DNA of 64,000 nucleotides from Sphingomonas sp. KRR8 (lineage in GTDB: Bacteria; Pseudomonadota; Alphaproteobacteria; Sphingomonadales; Sphingomonadaceae). Below, in pieces: positions 38,521-46,868 of the stretch. The notes beneath the pieces are model-generated. The model saw only the letters and a list, made by a program, of their open reading frames with translations. It did no database searches and was not told the DNA's origin. The position numbers and the translations under genes were made by a program. Within the stretch, counting starts at the first letter, position 1, and every line of letters starts with the position of its first letter. Location of the stretch: contig NZ_CP097462.1 in the NCBI RefSeq assembly GCF_023559245.1, positions 1,980,001 through 2,044,000 on the forward strand. Direction: 5' to 3'.

Positions 38521-39576
38521 TCACGCACTCAAGGCGCTGCCCTGGCTGATACGGAAGCGGGTGCCGTGGACGCCTGAAAAGAGGGCTTCCTCGGTGGCGG
38601 TCATCCACACCTGACCGCGCCCTTCGAGACGAGCGTAGAGTGCCTCCCGGCGCCCGGGATCAAGGTGCGCGGCCACTTCATCGAGGAGCAGGATGGGTGG
38701 CTGGCCCCGGCGATCCGCAACCAGCTCGGCATGGGCGAGCACGAGGCCAAGCAGCAGTGCCTTCTGCTCGCCGGTGGAGCTGCGCGCGGCCGGCTGCTGC
38801 TTGGCCCGGTGGGTAACGGTGAGGTCATGCCGGTGCGGTCCCTGGGTGGCGCGGCCGGCGGCGGCGTCACGGGCGCGGGTGGAGCGGAGGACGGCGGAGA
38901 GATCTGCGGCGGACCAGCCTTCGAGCGCAATCTCCGGCCGGGCGAACAGGTCGTCGGGAGTGGTTCCCAACCGCTCGTCCAGCGCGGCGACGGTGCGGGC
39001 GCGGGCTTCGGCCAGCGCGGTGCCATGCTCGGCCATTCCGGCCTCCAGCGCCGCCAGCCACTGGGGGTCGGCGCCGTCGGGTTCGGCGAGCAGTTTGTTG
39101 CGGGCGCGCATGGCGCCTTCGTAGCGAGCGGCGTGGTGGGCGTGGCCGGGCTCCAGCGCCAGGACGAGGCGGTCGAGAAAGCGGCGGCGGTCGCCGGCAC
39201 TGCCAACAAACAACCGGTCCATGGCCGGTGTGAGCCATAGCACGGACAGCCATTCCGCCAGGCTGTTGACGGAAGCGGTGGCGCCGTTGACGCGGACCTG
39301 CCGCCGCTCGGGCGCGACGGCGCTGGCCCCGGTGCCGAGGTCGACGTCGCCCAGCCGTGCGCTGATCGCGAAGCCGCCCGGTCCGTCGCCGCGAGCCACC
39401 TCGCTCAACGGCGCACCGCGAAGGCCGCGTCCGGGCGCGAGCAGGCTGACCGCTTCGAGAATGTTGGTCTTGCCCGCGCCATTCTCCCCGAACAGGCAGA
39501 CGAAGCCCTGGCCGGGAGTGAGAGTCAGCTCGGCATAATTGCGGACGTTGGTGAGGGCGAGGCGGGTGAGCGGCAC
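38521..39576 (-). CDS. recF: DNA replication/repair protein RecF
   Basis: RecF is an SMC-like ATPase that loads RecA at gaps. Walker [10 protein letters not shown], the signature region with [11 protein letters not shown], and Walker [13 protein letters not shown] are all visible. The GTG at 39576 gives [14 protein letters not shown], the usual RecF start, and begins one base after the upstream stop codon (TGA-C-GTG). Family length about 351 is normal. It belongs to a chain of tightly coupled minus-strand genes. Confidence 0.93.
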   Translation of the reverse strand: MPLTRLALTNVRNYAELTLTPGQGFVCLFGENGAGKTNILEAVSLLAPGRGLRGAPLSEVARGDGPGGFAISARLGDVDLGTGASAVAPERRQVRVNGATASVNSLAEWLSVLWLTPAMDRLFVGSAGDRRRFLDRLVLALEPGHAHHAARYEGAMRARNKLLAEPDGADPQWLAALEAGMAEHGTALAEARARTVAALDERLGTTPDDLFARPEIALEGWSAADLSAVLRSTRARDAAAGRATQGPHRHDLTVTHRAKQQPAARSSTGEQKALLLGLVLAHAELVADRRGQPPILLLDEVAAHLDPGRREALYARLEGRGQVWMTATEEALFSGVHGTRFRISQGSALSA

Positions 39577-39577
39577 G

Positions 39578-40531
39578 TCAGGCGGCAACGCGCTCAGCGC
39601 CGCTCCCGCTCCGCGCCCAGCGGATGGCGACAATGACCAGGACCATGCTGAACGGCACGTCGCCGAACGTCGTGTAGAACAGCCAGACGTCGGTGGAAGC
39701 TAGCCGGACCACCGCGAAGTTGGCGAGCGCCATGATTATGCCAGTCAGCCCCATCCCGATCGCCAGCCGGCGCTCGTCGAGGTCGCGATAGGCGATATAG
39801 CGGCCAAGCCCCCCACCGAGGCGGCGGCCACCCATGAGGAGGCCGTCCCCCAGGAAGCAGGCGGCGCCGATCAGGCCGACGATGGTCGAGCGCTGCTTGA
39901 TGATCTCGTCGTCCTGGAAGACGATCGCAAAGCCGGCGGAGACGAGCAGCATCAGGACGCCGAACAAGGCCAGCCCGCCGAGCAAGTCGACCTTGGTGAT
40001 CTTCTGGGTGGCGAGCAGCGCGAGGCCAACGCCGGCACCAACCACCGCGGCGGTCTCCAGATCCGTGAGCTTGGCCAGGACGAAGAACAGCAGTGCGGTG
40101 ACAAGGTCGACGATCATCGGCACGCGATTGCGGCGCAGCTTGCCGAGGTCGACCGCGGAGCGACCGTCGGGCGTGGTTTGCGAAACCATTCTCTGGAGGG
40201 ATTCGGGTAACGCGATGCGGCGGCCGGGATGGCTCTCGTGGATGAGCTCGCCGTCGATGCGAGCGGCGACAGCGACATTCCACCAGCTGATGTAACCGGC
40301 CTCGACCTCCATCGTGCGTCCGTCGGCAAGACTGGCCGCCAGGCGGTGATTGCGCGCGGCGGCAGGACCGACGGCCGGGGTGAAGTCTGCAGCCTGCTGC
40401 TCACCGTCGATCCACAGAGATGACGCCAGCCCCGTCGTGCGCGCCTCCAGCAGCACCATGCATTCCTGCAATCCGACCGTGAACGGCCGCTGGTAAAGCC
40501 ACAGGCGGGTGCCGGTGGAGCCGCCCGTCAC
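39578..40531 (-). CDS. YciB/IspZ-like inner-membrane septation protein with N-terminal domain
   Basis: The C-terminal half (about 135-310) matches the inner-membrane-spanning YciB/IspZ family: [20 protein letters not shown], the [18 protein letters not shown] helix, [20 protein letters not shown], and the [15 protein letters not shown] end. Residues 1-130 form an extra soluble domain ([23 protein letters not shown]) not found in standard YciB, which is about 180 residues. Function of the extension unknown. It is translationally coupled to recF and to the upstream LprI-like gene. Confidence 0.75.
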   Translation of the reverse strand: MTGGSTGTRLWLYQRPFTVGLQECMVLLEARTTGLASSLWIDGEQQAADFTPAVGPAAARNHRLAASLADGRTMEVEAGYISWWNVAVAARIDGELIHESHPGRRIALPESLQRMVSQTTPDGRSAVDLGKLRRNRVPMIVDLVTALLFFVLAKLTDLETAAVVGAGVGLALLATQKITKVDLLGGLALFGVLMLLVSAGFAIVFQDDEIIKQRSTIVGLIGAACFLGDGLLMGGRRLGGGLGRYIAYRDLDERRLAIGMGLTGIIMALANFAVVRLASTDVWLFYTTFGDVPFSMVLVIVAIRWARSGSGAERVAA

Positions 40532-41274
40532 CGCTTAGACAGCTCGGCCGCACGCGCCATGTAGAGGCCCGCCAGGCAGGCCTCGTCGCGGCACTTGTTC
40601 CGGCGGGCAAGGAAGCGGCGCTGCTCGTCGAGCAGCCGGGCTTTGGCGGCCGAGCCCATCGCCAGCCGAGCGGCAAAATAGCGTGCGGACAGATTGCGGT
40701 CGGCCTCGGCAAGTGCGTCGTTGCCGCAGATCAGGTCCTCCACCGGCGTTGCGGCGTTGCGGCAGTCGAAGCCGGTCTTACGGTCGTGACGCTCGAGCTC
40801 CCGCGAGGGCACGGTGTCAGCAGGCGGTGGACTCACGCCCGGGCCGAAGTCGGGCGCCACCGGGAAGCGGCTCGCGGCTGCGAGGATGGCCGCGGAGACC
40901 GGCCCCAACCCTTCCGTGATGATGCTGTATCCGCCGGATTCCTGCTGCGGTTCGGCCCAGTAGCGCACGGGCGCGCTCAGCACCGTCTGGCCGCCAAAAT
41001 AGGGTCGCGCACTGTCCGGCAATTGCAGCCGCAGGGTTACCCGGCATTCCAAGCGTCCGCTGGCGGGATCATAGGATACGGAGCGGACATCCTCGCCGTT
41101 CGCTCGGGTGGCCCGTCGCAGGCGGCCGAGATCGGCGCTGTGGGTCGGCGATGCTGCTGCCGCGCGGGAGAATGCGAGATCGCGCAGGAAGCCGTAGCTG
41201 CTGCGCAATTGGCAGGCATCGGCAGTGGCGGCCGGTTCGCCCGCCACCGCGGCCAAGGCCATGAGCGCGATCAT
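40528..41274 (-). CDS. LprI-like (lysozyme-inhibitor-like) protein, exported
   Basis: The 248-residue protein begins with a weak signal peptide. The C-terminus (about 165-245) has FDCRNAATPVEDLICGND and LDEQRRFLARRNKCRDEACL, the paired-cysteine pattern of the LprI family. An N-terminal part of unknown fold precedes it. Overlaps the YciB-like gene by four bases (ATGA). A link with DNA replication genes is by position only. Confidence 0.75.
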   Translation of the reverse strand: MIALMALAAVAGEPAATADACQLRSSYGFLRDLAFSRAAAASPTHSADLGRLRRATRANGEDVRSVSYDPASGRLECRVTLRLQLPDSARPYFGGQTVLSAPVRYWAEPQQESGGYSIITEGLGPVSAAILAAASRFPVAPDFGPGVSPPPADTVPSRELERHDRKTGFDCRNAATPVEDLICGNDALAEADRNLSARYFAARLAMGSAAKARLLDEQRRFLARRNKCRDEACLAGLYMARAAELSKR

Positions 41275-41298
41275 CCTTACCCCCAGTCGAGCCTCGGC

Positions 41299-42402
41299 TC
41301 AGACGCGCATCGGCATCAAGACGTAGAGCGCGTTGGCCTTGTCATTTTCACGCAGCAGGGTCGGGGCGGCCGCGTCGGCGAGATGGACCTCGACCGTGTC
41401 GCCGTCGATCTCGCCCAGGATGTCGAGCAGGTAGCGGGCATTGAAGCCGATCTCGAGCCCTTCGGCGCTGTATTCGGCCGGCACTTCTTCCGTCGCGAGG
41501 CCGTTCTCCGGCGACGTCACGGAAAGGGTCACCCGGTCGCGATCAACCGCCATCTTCACCGCGCGGGTCTTCTCGCTGGCGATGGTGGCGACGCGGTCCA
41601 CACCGGCCGCGAAGCTCTTCGGGTCGAGCTTCAGCAGCTTGTCATTGGCGGTCGGAATGACCCGGGTGTAGTCGGGGAAAGTGCCATCGATCAGCTTGCT
41701 GGTGAGCACGGCATGGCCGAGCACGAAGCGCACCTTGGTCGCGCTCAGTGAGACTTCGACCGTGCCCTCGACCTCGTCGAGCAGCTTGCGCAGTTCACCC
41801 ACGCACTTACGCGGGACGATCACGTCGGGCATGCCATCGGCGCCGTCGGGCTTAGCGACCGTGACGCGCGCCAGCCGGTGCCCGTCGGTCGCCGCTGCCT
41901 TCAGCTGGTCGTCGGCGATGTGGAGGAAGATGCCCATCAGATAATAGCGGGTTTCCTCCGACGAGATGGCGAAGCGGGTCTTGTCGATGATCTGGCGCAG
42001 CGTCGCGGCTGGCAGTTCGAAGCGGGTCGGCAACTCGCCTTCGGCGATCACCGGGAAATCATCGCGCGGCAGCGTCGACAGGTTGAAGCGCGAACGGCCG
42101 GCAACGACCTGCATCTTGCCGTCAGCGGCGCTGAGCTCGACCTGGCTGCCTTCGGGCAGCTTGCGGACGATGTCGAAAAAGGTGTGCGCCGAGACGGTGG
42201 TGGCGCCGGGCTGCGCGACGTTGGCGGACACGATCTCGTCGACCTGCAGGTCGAGATCGGTCGCCATCAACCTCAGCGAACCGTCCTCCCGCGCGTCGAG
42301 CAAGACATTGGACAGGATCGGGATGGTGTTGCGCCGCTCCACCACCGACTGGACATGGCCCAGGCTCTTGAGGAGGGTTGCCCGTTCGATCGTCGCCTTC
42401 AT
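41299..42402 (-). CDS. dnaN: DNA polymerase III subunit beta (sliding clamp)
   Basis: The 367-residue clamp has three repeated domains (about 1-120, 125-245, 250-367). Telling segments are MKATIERATLLKSLGHVQSV, RNTIPILSNVLL, and the terminal YVLMPMRV with the M-P-M-R C-end typical of DnaN. It is the first replication gene in the cluster. dnaA is not in the window. Confidence 0.97.
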   Translation of the reverse strand: MKATIERATLLKSLGHVQSVVERRNTIPILSNVLLDAREDGSLRLMATDLDLQVDEIVSANVAQPGATTVSAHTFFDIVRKLPEGSQVELSAADGKMQVVAGRSRFNLSTLPRDDFPVIAEGELPTRFELPAATLRQIIDKTRFAISSEETRYYLMGIFLHIADDQLKAAATDGHRLARVTVAKPDGADGMPDVIVPRKCVGELRKLLDEVEGTVEVSLSATKVRFVLGHAVLTSKLIDGTFPDYTRVIPTANDKLLKLDPKSFAAGVDRVATIASEKTRAVKMAVDRDRVTLSVTSPENGLATEEVPAEYSAEGLEIGFNARYLLDILGEIDGDTVEVHLADAAAPTLLRENDKANALYVLMPMRV

Positions 42403-42538
42403 CGCTATCTTGCCCCTTGTCGCGGCGGCTGGAACGCCGCCCGCTACCGCTCGTGTTCGAGCGACTATAGCGAGCGGATGCGACCGTTCCAGTGCCTAGG
42501 CGCGCCTTTGATCCGCGGGTGCGACCCAGGCGTCGAGG

Positions 42539-43588
42539 TCAGGCGGCCCGCGCCGGCGTGGCCACCAATTCCTGCGGGAGGACGGCGATGGTCGAGGCCA
42601 CCGCCCGGTCCAGCTCACGCAGGGAGTCGTGCAGCCGCTCGGCCTGGCGCGGAGCGGGAACCACCAGCACGTCCTCGATCACGGCCGCGGCATGGCCGAC
42701 CGAACGGCCACCGATCGAAAGAGCGGCGCCCCTGAGGCTGTGCGCCTCGCTCGCCGCGGCGGCGAGGTCACTGCGTCCGATCGCGTCGCGGATGGTGGCC
42801 GGCCGTGCCGCGAGTTCGCGGCCGAACAGGCTCAGGAGTTGGTTGATGCGGTCCGGACCCAGCACCGCGCGCAACTCGGCCAGGCGTTCTCGATCGAAAT
42901 CGCCGACCGCCTTGGCGCGGGGCTGCTGGTGCTGCGTCCCGTCACCGCCGAGGGGAACGACGACGGTCCTGCTCTGAGCGGCCAACGGTGGGTGCAGCTG
43001 CTGCCGGTCGATCGGCTGCGCCTCCGCAGGGCTTACGATGCTGCGGTCGGTAAGCCGGACGACAAGGTGCGCAGGATCGTCTTCATGGCCGCCTTCGAAA
43101 TGCATCGAGACGTCGGCCAGCCCTTCGGTCGCGTCAGCTCGGCGATACGGCAGCCGCAGCTCGACCCGCTGCCCGGTTGCGAGGCTGTGGCGCCAGGCCT
43201 CCAGCAGGCGGCCGCGGTCGGCCGAGCCGAACCCCTCCAACCACCGCCTGCCGTTGGGGGGGCTGAGAATGGTTCCGGTCAACTCCGCCCACCGGCCGTT
43301 GGTGAAGGTCAGCCAACCGTCCGCCGTGAAAAGGAGAATGCCGCTCTCCGAAGCATCGGCGACACTGCGCAAGCGCTGCTCGCTCTGCCTCAGGCCGGCG
43401 ATCAGACGGGCCTGGTCGCCATGTTTCACGAAGAGAAGCGTGACGAGCCCGGCAACCATGACAGGCACGGCAGGCGAGGTGAACCGCGCGTCAACAGCGC
43501 GCCACGGACTGAGCAGCAGTCCGGCCAGCAATATCGGAGCAGCGGACGCGGCGATCAGCCAGCGCCGACCAAAAGGGAAAGGCGACAT
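42539..43588 (-). CDS. Membrane PAS-HPt protein without kinase domain
   Basis: The 349-residue protein has two membrane helices (about 10-28 and 40-55), a PAS domain (about 70-185), a linker, and an HPt domain with the phospho-accepting His283 in EAHSLRGAALSIGG. No histidine kinase or receiver domain is present. HPt proteins relay phosphate between receiver domains; here the PAS could sense a ligand or redox state and gate that relay. Partners are not adjacent. Confidence 0.8.
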   Translation of the reverse strand: MSPFPFGRRWLIAASAAPILLAGLLLSPWRAVDARFTSPAVPVMVAGLVTLLFVKHGDQARLIAGLRQSEQRLRSVADASESGILLFTADGWLTFTNGRWAELTGTILSPPNGRRWLEGFGSADRGRLLEAWRHSLATGQRVELRLPYRRADATEGLADVSMHFEGGHEDDPAHLVVRLTDRSIVSPAEAQPIDRQQLHPPLAAQSRTVVVPLGGDGTQHQQPRAKAVGDFDRERLAELRAVLGPDRINQLLSLFGRELAARPATIRDAIGRSDLAAAASEAHSLRGAALSIGGRSVGHAAAVIEDVLVVPAPRQAERLHDSLRELDRAVASTIAVLPQELVATPARAA

Positions 43589-43709
43589 GTTTCTCCTGAC
43601 CCGAGCAGAATCGTTCTAGCTGTCTTTGTTCCGCGACAGTTCGCAGATCGCATCCATCCTGGAGCTCCCCAGCGCTGATAAGGGCCAGGTCCAACCCGTT
43701 TCGGACTGT

Positions 43710-44255
43710 TTATTTGCCGCCTGGCGCCAGGACGGCGTCGACATGATGGATCACACCGTTGCCATAGACCTCGTTCCCCGCGGTGATGGTTGCAGTGCCG
43801 CCGCCAGGGCTGGCGAGCTTGATCCGATCTCCTTCGCGAGTTGCCGTCAGCGTATCGCCGGCCATGGTCTTGAGCAGGGCCTTGCCGTGATTGGCGTCGA
43901 TCGCGTGGCCGATGTCCTCGGCCAGGATCGTGCCGGGGAGGACATGCGCGCTGATGAGCTTGGTGAGGGCCGACTTGTCGCTGACATTGCCTTGGCCGGC
44001 GAGCGCGGCGTCCGTCGGGACGAACACGGTGTACGGACCAGGTCCCTTGAACACGGGTGCCATGCCAGCCGCCTTCACGGCAGCGTCGAAGCGGGCGTTT
44101 TCGGACTTACCGAGCCCGTCGGCCAGCGTACCCTTGGCAGCGGCCGGCCGCGCCGGGGTGGCGGCGACGTTTCGGGTCGCGTTATCGTCCTTGCTGGCGC
44201 CGCAGGCGGCCAGACCGGCGGTCGCCACGATCAGCAGCGCGGATCGGATCGTCAT
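43710..44255 (-). CDS. Fasciclin domain lipoprotein
   Basis: The 181-residue protein has a lipobox (GLAAC, about residue 18), an Ala/Pro linker, and a single FAS1 domain with VFKGPGPYTVFVPTDAAL and YGNGVIHHVDAVL. FAS1 modules mediate adhesion or protein contacts. The ATG at 44255 has a good SD; an earlier frame start would destroy the lipobox context. Confidence 0.88.
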   Translation of the reverse strand: MTIRSALLIVATAGLAACGASKDDNATRNVAATPARPAAAKGTLADGLGKSENARFDAAVKAAGMAPVFKGPGPYTVFVPTDAALAGQGNVSDKSALTKLISAHVLPGTILAEDIGHAIDANHGKALLKTMAGDTLTATREGDRIKLASPGGGTATITAGNEVYGNGVIHHVDAVLAPGGK

Positions 44256-44309
44256 TCCTGCTTCTCCCTGTACGGCGGACACGCGACCACGGCACGCGCC
44301 TGTCATGCG

Positions 44310-45455
44310 TCAGACCAGCGCTTCGATCACCGCCGTGATCAGGCGGGTCTTGGGATCGACCTGGTAGATATAGCCGTCGTTGTAGCGGTACCATTCGTCG
44401 GCGGAATCGGCATAGCGATCGCGATATTGGTACGGCACGTTGTAGACGTCGTAGCCCGGGGGCAGAGGCTGGCCCATCGACAGATCGCCAGCAAGCAGCG
44501 CGACGATCGAGTCGACCAGCCCGGTGGAGCGGTCCACTTGGTAAATGCCTCCGTCGCCATAGCGGTAGAGGTCATTGCCGGCGTCCGTGTAGTAACGCTG
44601 ATACGGCAGCGGCACGTTATAGAAGCTCACGTAATCCGACGGATAGGCTTCGCCCGCGGGATAGTAGTCGGGATAATAATCCGGACCGTAGCCGAACAGC
44701 GGAGCATAGCCGTCCACGAGGTTGGTCGAGCGAGCGACGCGGTAGATCAGTCCATCCTGCTCGCGATAAAGGTAATCGCCGTTGTCCGGATACCAGCTTC
44801 GGTAGGCGACCGGCAGCAGGCTGGTTGCAAGCGCCGCCGGAGCGCGCTGGCCGATCCATTTACGCGCCTGCCCAGGCGGCAAGCAGCCGTTGTTCTTGGC
44901 CGCCAGCCCGGGGGGACAGCCGTCAATCCGCACCGGGTTGCCATAGTAAGCGGCCTGGTCGCGGCGATCGGGGACGCGAGCGTCGAATACCGGCGACGGC
45001 GCATCACGATGGACGCTCCCGCCGCGTTCCGCCCGGCGCTCGACCCGCTGCGGCGGTCCGCCGCGCTGCTCTGGCGCGCGCCTGGCCTGACGTTCGGGTC
45101 TCGCCTGGTGTTCGGCTCTCGCCCGGCGTTCGGGCCCGTGATGGCGCTCAGCCCTTGCTTGACGCTGTTCCGGTCCGCGATGCGGGCGAGCCTCGGCGCG
45201 CTGCCGGGGCGCCCACTGGTGCATCCCCGGGCCACCGCCGCGCTCGGACTTCGGACCACCGCCACCGCCATGTTCCGCCGGAGGGCCGCCGCCACCGCCC
45301 CTGCCATGGCCTTGGCCGCCGCCTGGGGGACCGCCGCCGCCCTGACCGCCGCCCTTGTCACCGCCGCCGCCATGACCTCCGCCTGGACCAACAGCCGCCA
45401 ATGGGGCCCCTAGGGCCAGGGCCGCCGCCCCGACCCCAAGCAAGAACGCGCGCAT
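44310..45455 (-). CDS. Secreted Gly-rich RcnB-like protein with triplicated C-terminal repeat
   Basis: Signal peptide (about 1-21), then a Gly-rich/Arg-His-rich segment (24-165), a CPPGLAAKNNGCLPPGQARKW motif (split at residues 180-200, seen in RcnB-like proteins), and three tandem tyrosine-rich repeats at about 222-254, 289-321 and 348-380. Each has a D-x-Y-R/W-Y-x-D-G-x-I-Y-x-V pattern and ends with a hydrophobic helix. Probably an envelope or extracellular protein. The SD is partly inside a hairpin (45458-45479). Confidence 0.75.
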   Translation of the reverse strand: MRAFLLGVGAAALALGAPLAAVGPGGGHGGGGDKGGGQGGGGPPGGGQGHGRGGGGGPPAEHGGGGGPKSERGGGPGMHQWAPRQRAEARPHRGPEQRQARAERHHGPERRARAEHQARPERQARRAPEQRGGPPQRVERRAERGGSVHRDAPSPVFDARVPDRRDQAAYYGNPVRIDGCPPGLAAKNNGCLPPGQARKWIGQRAPAALATSLLPVAYRSWYPDNGDYLYREQDGLIYRVARSTNLVDGYAPLFGYGPDYYPDYYPAGEAYPSDYVSFYNVPLPYQRYYTDAGNDLYRYGDGGIYQVDRSTGLVDSIVALLAGDLSMGQPLPPGYDVYNVPYQYRDRYADSADEWYRYNDGYIYQVDPKTRLITAVIEALV

Positions 45456-45457
45456 GA

Positions 45458-45479
45458 AAACTCTCCTTTTCGGGAGTTT
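45458..45479 (-). promoter_or_regulatory. Hairpin overlapping the SD of the RcnB-like gene
   Basis: AAACTC (45458-45463) pairs with GAGTTT (45474-45479) and extends with CC/GG, enclosing the minus-strand SD AAGGAGAG just before the ATG. If it folds in the mRNA it would restrict translation initiation. Confidence 0.35.
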
Positions 45480-45541
45480 CCAACGACCTGGGCAGCGAGC
45501 TGTTCCGTGGCTGTGTCGGGTGGACGACACAGGTGCGGCTG

Positions 45542-46813
45542 TCAGGCGGGCTGGTCGTCGACCCAGTCGCGCTGAAGCCCGCGAATGGCAAGCGCCATCA
45601 GGGCCGCTGCGACGAGGTAGAAGCCGAGCACTCCCACCGCCGCGTAACGGAGCGACTCAAGACCGTATTTCGCCTTGAGCGCTTCGGAGATGCCACCGAT
45701 CAGGACCGGACCGACGCCCAGCCCGACCAGATTGTTGATGAGCAGGAAGTAGGCGGAAGCGGTGGCCCGCATCGGCCGCTCGACCAGGTGCTGCACGGCG
45801 GTGGTGACCGGCCCGAGCCACAGGATGTTGAGCGCGTTCGGAATGAGCAGCAGCGGCCACGCGATCCACAGGCTCGGACTGAGCAGTCCGAAGAAGAAGG
45901 TCGGTGCTGTGATCAGCCAGGCGAGCGCGGGCAGTCGCGCATACCAGCGCCTGTCGAAACGGCCGAGACGGTCGGCCAGCAGGCCGCCGGCAATGACGCC
46001 GACCACGCCTCCGATCAGCAACAGGGAGCCCATGAACTGACCGGCTTGGATGAGGCTGAGGTCATAGCTGCGCATCAGGACGGAGGGCGTCCAAAGGGCA
46101 AGGCCATAGCCGCACAGCGATGAGCAGGAAGAGGCGAAGGCCATCAGCCAGAAGCTCGGCTTGCGCGCGACCACCCGCGCCACCGCTCCCAGGCCGACAG
46201 GCACGTGCGCTTCGGTTGCGGCGCGCGGACGGTCTTTGACCATCCACTTGAGCAGCGGCGCAAGGATCAGGCCCGCGACGCCCATGATCAGGAAGGCCGC
46301 GCGCCAGTTGATCAGCTGCGCAATATAGGCGCCGACCAGGGTGCCGAGGCCGAGCCCGATCGGTACGCCAAGCGAGTAGATGCCCATCGCCCGGCCGCGC
46401 TTCTCCGGCGGGAAATAGTCGGCGATCAGCGCATAGGACGGAGCAACGCCGCCCGCCTCTCCAACGCCAACGCCAAGGCGGAACAGGAACAGCTGGAGAA
46501 AGCCGGATGCAGTGCCGCACAGTGCCGTGAAGCCGCTCCACACGGCCAGCGAGCCAGTCACGACCCAGCTGCGGCTGGTGCGGTCGGCAAGATTGGAGAG
46601 CGGCACGCCGAGAACCGAGTAGAGCAAGGCGAAAGCGAGACCGCCGACGGCGCCGAATTGCGTGTCGCTGAGGTGAAGGTCCGCCTTGATCGGTGCGGCG
46701 AGGATGCCGAGAATCTGCCGGTCGAGGAAGTTCAATATGTAGGCGAACAGCAGGAAGGCCAGCACCAGATTGGGATTGCGGGCCGGCGACGGGGCGGTGG
46801 AGACCTGCTGCAT
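45542..46813 (-). CDS. MFS transporter (spinster-like)
   Basis: The 423-residue protein has twelve membrane helices. The MFS motif LADRTSRS and ADRLGRF loops are present, and the N-terminal FLDRQILGILAAPIK segment is typical of the spinster-like family. ATG 46813 is chosen (MQQVSTAPSP), about 55 bases after the TonB-receptor stop. Probably co-transcribed with that receptor, moving the imported compound across the inner membrane; the substrate is unknown. Confidence 0.85.
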   Translation of the reverse strand: MQQVSTAPSPARNPNLVLAFLLFAYILNFLDRQILGILAAPIKADLHLSDTQFGAVGGLAFALLYSVLGVPLSNLADRTSRSWVVTGSLAVWSGFTALCGTASGFLQLFLFRLGVGVGEAGGVAPSYALIADYFPPEKRGRAMGIYSLGVPIGLGLGTLVGAYIAQLINWRAAFLIMGVAGLILAPLLKWMVKDRPRAATEAHVPVGLGAVARVVARKPSFWLMAFASSCSSLCGYGLALWTPSVLMRSYDLSLIQAGQFMGSLLLIGGVVGVIAGGLLADRLGRFDRRWYARLPALAWLITAPTFFFGLLSPSLWIAWPLLLIPNALNILWLGPVTTAVQHLVERPMRATASAYFLLINNLVGLGVGPVLIGGISEALKAKYGLESLRYAAVGVLGFYLVAAALMALAIRGLQRDWVDDQPA

Positions 46814-46868
46814 CGGGCGAGGGGTGGCACGGGGCGCCGGCAATGCCAAGCGCCCCGGCCGAGGAGGC

